A stretch of 64,000 bases of DNA, taken from NCBI GenBank assembly GCA_001794825.1, contig MGLK01000023.1, positions 44,599-108,598 on the forward strand, read 5' to 3'. The stretch is from Caulobacterales bacterium RIFCSPHIGHO2_01_FULL_70_19 (GTDB lineage Bacteria; Pseudomonadota; Alphaproteobacteria; Caulobacterales; Caulobacteraceae). Below, piece by piece: positions 16,920 to 27,553 of this stretch (the first letter of the stretch is position 1; each line of letters begins with the position of its first letter). Under the pieces are notes generated by a model. It was not told the DNA's origin. It searched no databases and saw only the letters and a program-made list of their open reading frames with translations. Both the position numbers and the translations under genes were made by a program.

Positions 16920-18323
16920 ATGCCGTCGCGCGCGAAGGGCGTCGGAACCGCGGCGCGCCGGGCCGGTTGCGTCGAGGTCATGCGCACCGCCCACGCCCCG
17001 GATGTCGAGGACCCGCGGGAGACCCTGCCCCGGCGGCTGGCCGCGGCCATGGAGCCCCTGCCCGACATCGACGATCCCGCCTTCGCCGCCGCCTTCGACC
17101 GGTGGGCCGATCGCCGCGTCGTCCTTCTGGGCGAAGCCAGCCACGGGACGGAGGAGTTCTACCGCGCCCGCGCCGCCGTCACCCGCCGCCTCGTCGAACG
17201 ACACGGCTTCACCATCGTGGCGGTCGAGGCCGACTGGCCGGACGCGGCGGCGCTGGACCGCTACGTCCGCGACCGCCCGGCCCCGTCCGGCGCGCCGCCG
17301 CCGTTCCTGCGCTTCCCGACCTGGATGTGGCGCAACACGGTCGTCGCCGATCTGCTCGGGTGGATGCGGACCCACAACCTCGGCCGCCCGATGGAGGCGC
17401 GCGCCGGCTTCTATGGCCTCGACATCTACAACCTGCGCGACTCCATGGCCGCGGTGCTGGCGTATCTCGAGACGGCCGACCCCGAGGCCGCCGCCGTCGC
17501 GCGCGAGCGTTACGGCTGCCTGACGCCATGGCGCAACGATCCCGCCGTCTACGGCCGCGCCGTGCTTGGCGACTCGCGGCGGCGCTGCGAGACGCAGGCG
17601 CTGGCGCAGTGCCGCGAGATGCTGGAGCGCAGCCTCGCCGCCTCGCTCGCCGACAGCCCCGCCCTGTTCGACGCCGCCCAGAACGCGCGCCTCGTGGCCG
17701 CGGCCGAGCGCTACTACCGGATCATGTACGAGGGCGGCGCGGAGAGCTGGAATCTGCGCGACACCCATATGTTCGAGACTCTCGAGCGCCTGCTGGACGC
17801 CGGCGGCCCCGGCGCGAAGGCGGTGGTCTGGGCGCACAATTCTCACATCGGCGACGCCCGGGCGACCGAGATGGGCCAGCTGCGCGGCGAGCTGAACCTC
17901 GGACAGCTGGTCCGCGAGCGCTTCGGCGAGACCGCCGCCCTGATCGGCTTCGGCACGCATGAGGGCACGGTCGCCGCCGCCTCGGACTGGGGCGGCGAGA
18001 TGGAGGTCATGACGATCAACCCGGGCCTGCCCGCCAGCGTCGAGCGCCTGTTCCATCGGGCCGGCGTGGCTCGCGGCCTGCTCGACCTCGGCCCCGCGCT
18101 GGAGGCCGGCCTGCGCCGCGACCTCGCCGGCCCCTGGCTGGAGCGCTTCATCGGCGTCATCTACCGGCCCGAAAGCGAGCGCCTCAGCCACTACGCCGAC
18201 GTGCGCCTGCCCGACCAGTTCGACGGCTTCGTCTGGTTCCAGCGGACGCGGGCCCTGACGCCCCTCGACGGGGCTCCGCCCGAAGGCGGCCACGTGCCCG
18301 ACACCTGGCCGTTCGGCCTCTAG
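16920..18323 (+). CDS. erythromycin esterase family protein
   Basis: [57 protein letters not shown]. Confidence 0.93.
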   Translation: MPSRAKGVGTAARRAGCVEVMRTAHAPDVEDPRETLPRRLAAAMEPLPDIDDPAFAAAFDRWADRRVVLLGEASHGTEEFYRARAAVTRRLVERHGFTIVAVEADWPDAAALDRYVRDRPAPSGAPPPFLRFPTWMWRNTVVADLLGWMRTHNLGRPMEARAGFYGLDIYNLRDSMAAVLAYLETADPEAAAVARERYGCLTPWRNDPAVYGRAVLGDSRRRCETQALAQCREMLERSLAASLADSPALFDAAQNARLVAAAERYYRIMYEGGAESWNLRDTHMFETLERLLDAGGPGAKAVVWAHNSHIGDARATEMGQLRGELNLGQLVRERFGETAALIGFGTHEGTVAAASDWGGEMEVMTINPGLPASVERLFHRAGVARGLLDLGPALEAGLRRDLAGPWLERFIGVIYRPESERLSHYADVRLPDQFDGFVWFQRTRALTPLDGAPPEGGHVPDTWPFGL

Positions 18324-18326
18324 GCG

Positions 18327-18731
18327 TCAGGCCCGTTCGACGGCCTCGAGCATCAGCCCCACGATGCGCTGGCCCGAGGGTCGCGCCTCGCTCATCAGGG
18401 CGTCCAGCTCGGGCGCGAGGCCGGGAGAGATGGTGGCGCTGGCCATGGTCCAGCCGTCGAAGACCCGCGCCTCCACGGGCCGACGGTCCAGCACCTCGAT
18501 GTCGCGGTGACGCGGGTCGGCGGCCAGGCGGCGCTGCAGGATGTCCAGCTGCCCCGGCTCTCCCTCGATCACCTGAAGGAAGCTGCCCTTGTGCACGGCC
18601 AGGGCGCCGGTGAGGCCGGAGCGGGCGTTGTTGCGCTGCGACTCGCCCAAGAGCTCGGCCAGCGAGACCAGCACGTCGGTCGGTCGCGTCGCTGTGCTGC
18701 GATAGACGAGGCGGTCGAGTCTGTCTGGCAT
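18327..18731 (-). CDS. BLUF domain photoreceptor protein
   Basis: LDRLVYRSTA (flavin Tyr), RNNARSGLTGALAVHKGSFLQVIEGEPGQ (Asn/Gln), DGWTMA; start chosen at 18731. Confidence 0.88.
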   Translation of the reverse strand: MPDRLDRLVYRSTATRPTDVLVSLAELLGESQRNNARSGLTGALAVHKGSFLQVIEGEPGQLDILQRRLAADPRHRDIEVLDRRPVEARVFDGWTMASATISPGLAPELDALMSEARPSGQRIVGLMLEAVERA

Positions 18732-18944
18732 GGGCCCCTCCGATAGAATCGCGACGCTAGCCGACGCCGCGTACGCCCGCCACAAATCCATGAAATTCCG
18801 CGACTCTGTCCGCGAGCGGACAGGGGGCGCGCCGAGCCTTCGCCCCAGCCCTGAAAAAAGCCGCCGGCCCGCCCGGAACCGAATTCGCGGACCACTGTTT
18901 ATTGGCCGGACCTTGCGGCGATGCGCGCTCGACAGCGTCCTAAA

Positions 18945-18989
18945 GCGGCCCCGGTCTCTGCCACGCCCCCCGACGCAGACCGGGGCCGC
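18945..18989. other. strong inverted repeat (13-bp perfect stem)
   Basis: GCGGCCCCGGTCT ... AGACCGGGGCCGC with a 19-nt loop. Confidence 0.75.
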
Positions 18990-19003
18990 ACCTTGTCTGA
19001 TTA

Positions 19004-19106
19004 CAGGGACCCGGGATGAGGGATAAGGATCCCCCATCCGTGGCCGCCGGCGCACCGCGACAAGTCAGGCGCCCTTACCCCATCCCTCGTCCCGGTCCCT
19101 GACTTG
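19004..19106 (+). ncRNA. candidate structured leader RNA upstream of a tetR gene
   Basis: 19004-19024 pairs with 19082-19101 (20 bp, one bulge, one G-U); 19061-19069 CAAGTCAGG alternatively pairs with 19098-19106 CCTGACTTG. Confidence 0.35.
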
Positions 19107-19138
19107 CCCCCCGCCCTCCCCGGCCCGATGCTCTCCGC

Positions 19139-19756
19139 ATGGCCGAATCGCCGGTATCCAGTCCCGCCCGCCTGCGCGACCGTCGCGCCACCGAGGCCGC
19201 CATCGTCGAGGCGGGCCAGCGAATCCTCCTGCGCGACGGCTTTCCGGGCCTGAACGTCCAGACCCTCGCCGCCGAGGCGGGCTGCGACCGCAAGCTGGTC
19301 TATCGCTATTTCGAGGGGACCGACGGCGTCGTCGCCCGTCTCGCGGCCCGCGCCGCGGCCGAACTGGTGCGGGCGCTCGACGCCGCTCCGCCGGCCGCGA
19401 ACGACAGCCTGCGCGCCTTCGCTCGCGCCAGCCTCGCCGCCTGGCTCGCGGCCCTGCGCGCCAGCCCGCTGACCCTGCGCCTGATGGCCTGGGCCTTGGT
19501 GGAGCGGTCGCCGCTGCTCGAGCGGATCGAGGCCGAGCGCGCCGCCCTGCTGCAGGCGTGGATGCGCGAACGCCGCCCCCGCCTGCGTGTCCCGCCCGAG
19601 GGGGACCCGGTCGCCATCAACGCCGTCCTCCTCGCCGCCGTCCAGCAACTCGCCCTCGCCGACGGCGCCGCCGTCGGAGGCCTCGCCCTCGACGACCTGG
19701 GCTGGCCCCGCATCCTCGCCGCCCTCGACCGCCTGCTCGCCGTCTACGGCGACTGA
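19139..19756 (+). CDS. TetR/AcrR family transcriptional regulator
   Basis: AAIVEAGQRILLRDGFPGLNVQTLAAEAGCDRKLVYRYFEGTDGVVARL. Confidence 0.9.
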   Translation: MAESPVSSPARLRDRRATEAAIVEAGQRILLRDGFPGLNVQTLAAEAGCDRKLVYRYFEGTDGVVARLAARAAAELVRALDAAPPAANDSLRAFARASLAAWLAALRASPLTLRLMAWALVERSPLLERIEAERAALLQAWMRERRPRLRVPPEGDPVAINAVLLAAVQQLALADGAAVGGLALDDLGWPRILAALDRLLAVYGD

Positions 19757-19796
19757 GCGCGGGAGCGGAAGCGCCTCCTCAGGCGTTGCCGTTTCC

Positions 19797-20627
19797 ATGA
19801 TGGTCAGCTTCGCCTTCGATCGCGGCCGCGAGACCGCCTACGCCCGCGACCTGGCCCGCGCCTTCGGCGGAGCCCTGCTGTTCGGCCTGCCGCTGCTGAT
19901 GACCATGGAGATGTGGTGGTTCGGCTTCCTGCTCGAGCCGTGGCGCCTCGCCGTCTTCCTGCTCGCCGCCCTGCCCCTGCTGCTCGGCCTGGCCTTCTAC
20001 GCCGGCTTCAGCGCCCGCCATCGCGGCCTCGGCCACGCCCTGCTCGACACCCTCGTCGCCCTGGCGGTCGGCTTCCTCGCCGCCGCCGCCACCCTGGCCC
20101 TGCTCGGCGTGCTTGAGGTCGACGCCCCGCCGCGGCAGATCGCCGGCCAACTGCTCCTGCAGGCCGTGGCCGGAGCCATGGGCGCCCTGCTCGCCGGCCG
20201 CCAGCTCAGCGCCGGGACCGAGGACGTCGGCGACGAGGACCAGGCCTCCTACCCCGGCGAGCTGTTCCTGATGGTGGCCGGGGCCCTGTTCCTCGCCCTC
20301 AACATGGCCCCGACGGAGGAGATGATCCTCATCGCCTACCGCATGAGCGCGGGCCACGTGGTCGCCCTCATGGCCGTGTCGCTGATCCTCATGCACGCGC
20401 TCGTCTACAGCGTCGGCTTCCCCGGTCAGGAGGCGCACGACCGCCCGCTGTCCGCCTTCGCCCACTACACCCTGCCCGGCTACGCCCTGGTGCTGCTGGT
20501 CAGCCTCTACGTCCTGTGGGTGTTCGGCCGCACCGAGGGCCACGGCCTGGCCGAGACGGTCGACGCCATGGTCGTGCTCGGCTTCCCCGGGGCGCTCGGC
20601 GCCGCCGCCGCCCGGCTGCTGGTCTGA
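19797..20627 (+). CDS. TIGR02587-like integral membrane protein
   Basis: Multi-TM ORF, ALFLALNMAPTEEMILIAYRMSAGHVVALMAVSLILMHALVYSVGFPGQE; start ATG at 19797. Confidence 0.75.
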   Translation: MMVSFAFDRGRETAYARDLARAFGGALLFGLPLLMTMEMWWFGFLLEPWRLAVFLLAALPLLLGLAFYAGFSARHRGLGHALLDTLVALAVGFLAAAATLALLGVLEVDAPPRQIAGQLLLQAVAGAMGALLAGRQLSAGTEDVGDEDQASYPGELFLMVAGALFLALNMAPTEEMILIAYRMSAGHVVALMAVSLILMHALVYSVGFPGQEAHDRPLSAFAHYTLPGYALVLLVSLYVLWVFGRTEGHGLAETVDAMVVLGFPGALGAAAARLLV

Positions 20628-21013
20628 TGGCCGCCGCCCGCAAGACGCCCGGCCCGCCGCCGGCTCCGGCCCTGCTGGAGTGGGCCATGGGCGGCCTCGG
20701 CGCCCTGATCGTGCTCGCCGTCCTGGCCGTGGTCGTGGTCGAGGCGCTCGGCCCCCGCGCCCCGGCCGCGCTCGAGGCCCGGCTGCAGTCGGTCCGTCCC
20801 GTCGCCGGCCGCTGGCTGGCCGAGGTCGAGGTTTCCAACACCGGCGACCGCACCGCCGCCGCCGTCGAGGTCGAGGGACGCCTGGGCCCCGAGACCGCGA
20901 CCGCCACCCTCGACTACGTCCCCGCCCACGGCCGCGAGACGGTGGTCCTGTCCTTCGACGCCGACCCCCGCGGCGCGGTCGACCTCAGCGTCCCCGGCTG
21001 GTCCGAGCCGTGA
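20627..21013 (+). CDS. TIGR02588-like protein (single TM plus extracytoplasmic domain)
   Basis: TGATG overlap with the upstream gene; ALLEWAMGGLGALIVLAVLAVVVVEAL then a beta-rich domain. Confidence 0.72.
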   Translation: MAAARKTPGPPPAPALLEWAMGGLGALIVLAVLAVVVVEALGPRAPAALEARLQSVRPVAGRWLAEVEVSNTGDRTAAAVEVEGRLGPETATATLDYVPAHGRETVVLSFDADPRGAVDLSVPGWSEP

Positions 21014-21577
21014 TCAGACCGCCCGCCCCGCCGCCCGGCGGATCATGGCCAGCACCCCCTCCGGATCCGCCAGCCGCTCCAGCCGCGGGACCTCGTTGAG
21101 CAGGAACATGCCGCCGTCCAGTCGCCTCCGTCCCCGCTCCGTCACCGCATCGAGGTCATCCAGCCACACCGTGCGCTCCCGCCGCCGGAACACGTCGATG
21201 CGGCCCAGCGCCACCGAATGCCGCACGGCCCCGCCCGGCCCGAGGACCAGCACCCGCCGCGCGGTCACCGCATAGGTCTCCGCCGCCCGCCGGCGCCACC
21301 ACCAGACGGCGACGCCAAGCCGGCCCAGTCCCGGCGCCAGCACCGTCAGCACCGCAAGCGCCGCGAGCGGGGCCGACCGGTCCAGCAGTTGCGCCAGATC
21401 TTCCCGGAAGTTGAGCGCCAGCAGGCCGTAGACGACGACCGCGACGCCGGCGTGCATCGCCACGTCCCAGTCCGGCAGCCAGCGCTGGCCGGGGCGTCCG
21501 GCCCACAGCACCGTCTCGCCCGGCGCCGCCGCCTGCCGCGCCCGCCGCAGCGCCTCCGCATCGTAGCGTTCGTCCAT
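21014..21577 (-). CDS. PH-domain-like membrane protein, hypothetical
   Basis: PGETVLWAGRPGQRWLPDWDV, TM segments, YAVTARRVLVLGPGG. Confidence 0.65.
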   Translation of the reverse strand: MDERYDAEALRRARQAAAPGETVLWAGRPGQRWLPDWDVAMHAGVAVVVYGLLALNFREDLAQLLDRSAPLAALAVLTVLAPGLGRLGVAVWWWRRRAAETYAVTARRVLVLGPGGAVRHSVALGRIDVFRRRERTVWLDDLDAVTERGRRRLDGGMFLLNEVPRLERLADPEGVLAMIRRAAGRAV

Positions 21578-21715
21578 CCGCGCCTCCCTGCCTGGATTGG
21601 CGCGGCCCGGCCGCGCGGTCCAGAGGCCCGGCCGCCTGCGTCAGGTTCTGTGAGCCTGCCGGGGCCCGCGCCGTCCGCGGTTGAACGTCCCGGCCCTTCG
21701 GCCTAGGGTCGGCGC

Positions 21716-23847
<2,132 letters not shown>

Positions 23848-23890
23848 TCCTCCGACTAGTCAGGGTTCGATTTTTGCGCGATGCAAAGTC

Positions 23891-25383
23891 ATGACCACAA
23901 CCTCGAAAGACCGCGTCGATTTGCTGGCCTCGCTTCGGCTTCCAGACCGATACGAACCTCTTCATGACGCCGTCGGTGATCAGCTGGCAAACATACTTGT
24001 GGCTCCGGCGGACGCCGCCCAAGACGAACTAGCTAGCATCATAGATGCGGTAAAGGCTGGCCGACAGGGCACGTTGGTGCCCTTGTCCGGGCCTTCCGGG
24101 GCGGGCAAGACGACTTTCGCAGCTTCGGCAAACCAGTGGAAGGCCAAGGACTTCACGTCGACTCTACAGTATGCGGGAGAGCTTACCTTCGACGCGCTTG
24201 CTCAGTCGGTGGCTACCTTCCGCAAGGGCCTCGCAGCGAACGACAATCGTGTGATCCCGATCAACGTGGATCACCGTGAGTCCTCTCCACCTAACGAAGC
24301 AGAACTCTCCGCAATAAAGCGCTTTCTTCGGACCACGCCTGGCGGCTCGCCTGCAGTTATTTTCTGGCCAGAGACGAACGCGGACACTGCTCTGTCGATT
24401 GGTAATCGATATGAAGAAATTGCTGGCGCCCAGCCTGTAAAAACCCTTCGAATCGAAGGTCCTCCAAGATCCACGTGGGTAGATATAGCCATAAATACCC
24501 TGAGATTGGCTAACCATGTAGAAAGCCTAGAAACCTTGGGTGTGGACCCACGAGACTACGACCCCTCACAATTCTCTTCTCTAGGTGAATTTCTCCGCCG
24601 GATTCAGTCTGACTTCACGCGCCAGCTGTTCGAGCTGAGGAAAAGCCTTCAGAAGCCTGTTGAGGTAATTATAGTATTCGCGAGCGAGAGCGACGAACCC
24701 GGGGTGCTTTCTAGCCTAACAAATAGCAGTAGATATGGCCTCTTGGATACGTCGGGACTGCTTGCTGCTACCCCAGACTCAGTAATCGGCCGATGGTGGT
24801 CGGGCAGGCGCGGCCTTCTTACACGCACCATCGTTCAGCTCAATGCACACGCGTTTTTCTTGTCTCCCGCGGCGACGATCTCGGCACTCCGAAACTGCGG
24901 GCCGACACCTGACGAATTCTTGGACGCCCTTGGTGTGCCTCGCGCCGGGACTTCGCGTGCAATCCGCGATCTCGGGCGCACCGATGTAGGTAAGCGACTT
25001 AGCGGAGCCGGGGCAGCGAAGAATGAAGGCAGAGGGACACCAGCGAAAGAGGCAACCGCCGCCTTTCAACTTCTTGCTGAGCGTGGATTCAATCTCGGAA
25101 AGGACAAGAACCTAAACCGAATAATGGCCTCAGCATGGGCCGCCTTTCTGAACGATAAGCTTGAGGACGACTCACCACAGATTATTGTAGATTGTGAGAC
25201 AAGCTTGGATTTCTGCAGACTCATTCCTGACAATGCTATCATCTATGACGATAGCGTCGTCGCGATTGAGTACACATGGCGCAAGGGTGAATTCCTAGCC
25301 TCGAAGAACAGATCCACCGTAGCCAATACATCCTAGTAAAGCTGCAGAATTACGCCAGAGAGCTCGGCTGGTCTCCAGACTGA
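23891..25383 (+). CDS. accessory P-loop ATPase-like protein with an apparent -1 frameshift near the 3' end
   Basis: 481 aa ORF (23891-25336) with Walker A LSGPSGAGKTTFAAS; after codon GCC (25322-25324) the -1 frame continues QYILVKLQNYARELGWSPD* to 25383. Confidence 0.7.
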
Positions 25384-25569
25384 GTGCGGAGTTCTGCCGA
25401 GAAGCGAGATTGTTCGGTCGGAGGGGATCAACGCGACTCGCCCGTCGCGCTTCGCGCGACAGACTGAGCAGAACGGCCGCCGGAGGCGGCCGTAGGGCGC
25501 GTCCTTGGCGCCCGCCGCCGCCGACCGGCGATGATCCTGCGGGGGAGGAGGGCGCTGACCCACGCTTTT

Positions 25570-25748
25570 CCTTCTCCCAATGGGAGAAGGTGGCGCGCAG
25601 CGCCGGATGAGGGTCGGCCGGCGCCATTGGCGCAAGCCGCCGCGCCGGTCGTGACGCGGCTTCGCCCCCTTGCCGGGAGCCCCTCACCCTTTCGCCTTGC
25701 CGCTCGCTTCGCTCCCGGAGGCTCAAGCCCTCTCCCGCCGGGAGAGGG
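25570..25748. repeat. palindromic intergenic repeat pair
   Basis: CCTTCTCCCA-a-TGGGAGAAGG (25570-25590) and CCCTCTCCC-gcc-GGGAGAGGG (25728-25748). Confidence 0.65.
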
Positions 25749-25800
25749 GTCAGCGTTGGCCGCTCTCGACACCGCCCCCAGCGCGCGCCAGTCTGGCCGA

Positions 25801-26310
25801 ATGGTCACCCTCGCGCTCGCCCTCGCCTTCGCCGTTCCCGCGCCGCTTGAGGCCGCTGATCCGCTGGCGCCTGCCCGCGACGGGCGGCTGCAGTGCCACT
25901 CGCCCGACAAGGCGCGAAGGACCTGCGCGGCCCTGGCCGGCTACACCTTCGCGGCGGACGGAGCGATCCTCAACCAGGCCGAGGTGATGCTGAACCCGGC
26001 CCCCCTGATCATCATGCGCGACGAGTCGCCCGTGGTGGTCCGCGTCGGCGCCGTCTGCGGTCCGCTGGGCGGACTGGAGGACGCCGTCTTCACCATCGAC
26101 GGCCAGCCGGCCGACCCCGCCACGGCGGACCTGATCCGGGGTCAGGTGAGCGCCGCCTTCGCCCGGCTGGGAGCGGAAGGCTGCACCCGGTACGCGCCGC
26201 AGGGCGAAGGATGGCTGGCCGAGCCCGTCATCGACGGCCAGCCTCGCCCCGATCTCAATCAGACGGTGATCTGGGTCTCGCCCTCGGACGGCTATTCGGT
26301 CCGGCCCTAG
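25801..26310 (+). CDS. secreted hypothetical protein
   Basis: ATG 25801 gives MVTLALALAFAVPAPLEAADPLAPARDGRLQCHSPDKARRTCAALAGY. Confidence 0.75.
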   Translation: MVTLALALAFAVPAPLEAADPLAPARDGRLQCHSPDKARRTCAALAGYTFAADGAILNQAEVMLNPAPLIIMRDESPVVVRVGAVCGPLGGLEDAVFTIDGQPADPATADLIRGQVSAAFARLGAEGCTRYAPQGEGWLAEPVIDGQPRPDLNQTVIWVSPSDGYSVRP

Positions 26311-26326
26311 AGCTCAGAGCTCCCCC

Positions 26327-26429
26327 GCCACCTTCCGCAACGCCTCCTCGAACACCCCCGCCGGCTGTCCCCCGCTGATCAGCCACTTCCCCTCCACCAC
26401 CACCGCCGGCACGCCGCTGATCCCGCGCG
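26327..26429 (-). pseudogene. duplicated 3'-terminal fragment of the adjacent DsbA-family gene
   Basis: Encodes GISGVPAVVVEGKWLISGGQPAGVFEEALRKVA, near-copy of the DsbA-family C-terminus; 103 bp, roughly 90% identical by eye to 26596-26698. Confidence 0.8.
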
Positions 26430-26436
26430 CGTCTCC

Positions 26437-26590
26437 CCTTCCCCTCGAGGGGGAAGGGGTCGGGGGATGGGGTGGTGGCAGGCGGCGTCCGGAGATGGCG
26501 CGGGAGGCGTCGGCGCCCTTCGGCGGGCCCCACAAGGAACAGCGTGCCTCCACCCCTCCCAACCCTCCCCCGTCGAGGGGGAGGGCTATG
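26437..26590. repeat. palindromic-ended repeat element between the duplicated gene ends
   Basis: Left end CTTCCCCCTCGAGGGGGAAG-type palindrome (TTCCCCTCGAGGGGGAA), right end CCCTCCCCCGTCGAGGGGGAGGG. Confidence 0.65.
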
Positions 26591-27254
26591 CGTGGGCCAT
26601 CTTCCGCAAGGCGTCCTCAAAGACGGAGGCCGGCTGCCCCCCGCTGATCAGCCACTTCCCCTCCACCACCACCGCCGGCACGCCGGTGATCCCGCGCGAG
26701 ACCCACAGCGCCTCCGCCGCCCGCACCTCGGCGGCATGGCGCCCCTCGGCCAGCACCGCCGCCGCCTCTCCGCGGTCCAGCCCCGCCGCCGCCGCCGCAT
26801 CGGCCAGCACGCGTGCGTCCGTCATCGTCCGGCCGTCGGTGAAATGAGCCCTGAACAGCGCCTCTTTCAGCGCCCTCTGCTCCGCCATCCCGATCGTCCC
26901 GGCCCAGTGCAGCAGCCGGTGGGCGTCGAAGGTGTTCCAGATGCGGCTCTCCGGCCCCATCCGCATCCCGAACCCGGGCCAGGCCTCGGCCGCCCGCGCC
27001 GCGATCATCGCCCGGTTCCTCGCCGACTGCTCCGGCGTCGCCCCGTACTTGCGGCCGATGTGGTCGACGATGTTCTCGCCCTCGGGCGGCATCTGCGGGT
27101 TCAGCTCGAACGGCTGGAAGCGGATCTCGGCCGCGATCCCCTCCCCCTCCAGCCGCCCCAGCGCCTCCGTCAGCCCGCCCAGCCCCACCACGCACCAGGG
27201 GCAGACGATGTCGGAGACGAAGTCGATGTGGAGGGTCTTCGCGGCGGCGGTCAT
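26586..27254 (-). CDS. DsbA family oxidoreductase (FrnE-like)
   Basis: HIDFVSDIVCPWCVVG and GITGVPAVVVEGKWLISGGQP. Confidence 0.92.
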   Translation of the reverse strand: MTAAAKTLHIDFVSDIVCPWCVVGLGGLTEALGRLEGEGIAAEIRFQPFELNPQMPPEGENIVDHIGRKYGATPEQSARNRAMIAARAAEAWPGFGMRMGPESRIWNTFDAHRLLHWAGTIGMAEQRALKEALFRAHFTDGRTMTDARVLADAAAAAGLDRGEAAAVLAEGRHAAEVRAAEALWVSRGITGVPAVVVEGKWLISGGQPASVFEDALRKMAHA

Positions 27255-27309
27255 GGGCGGCGGCTCCTGTGCGGGTCCTTCATATAGGTCGGATCCCCGG
27301 GGCTTCCCC

Positions 27310-27498
27310 CGGTCGGTTCATCACAACGACCACAACGGATTCACAAGGAACACGACGGGATCGGACCCGCGTCGGCCTTCCGCGGGCCAACGGCCCGCCT
27401 TCATGTCTCGAGGCGTCGCCCTGCGGTCGCCGCGAAGCCGCCGGCCCCGTCGTGTCCGTCGTGCCTCGTCGTGCTCGTTGTGATGAACCTGCCGACCG
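27310..27498. repeat. MITE-like element, complete copy
   Basis: CGGTCGGttcatcacaacgaccacaacg ... cgttgtgatgaacctgCCGACCG terminal inverted repeats. Confidence 0.75.
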
Positions 27499-27553
27499 CC
27501 GCGCCGACGGCGCCCGTCTTCCCCCTTTCACCAACCCGCGTTAGCTTGACCAT

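Noticed and set aside
23891-25336. Programmed -1 ribosomal frameshifting in the ATPase gene
   Set aside because: No X_XXY_YYZ slippery heptamer at the crossover (CCGTAGCCAATAC); an indel or sequencing error is simpler
25428-25910. 160-aa minus ORF over the palindromic repeat region
   Set aside because: Translation of repeat DNA (PSPGGRGLEPPGAKRAARRKGEG style peptides), overlapping the start of the secreted protein gene
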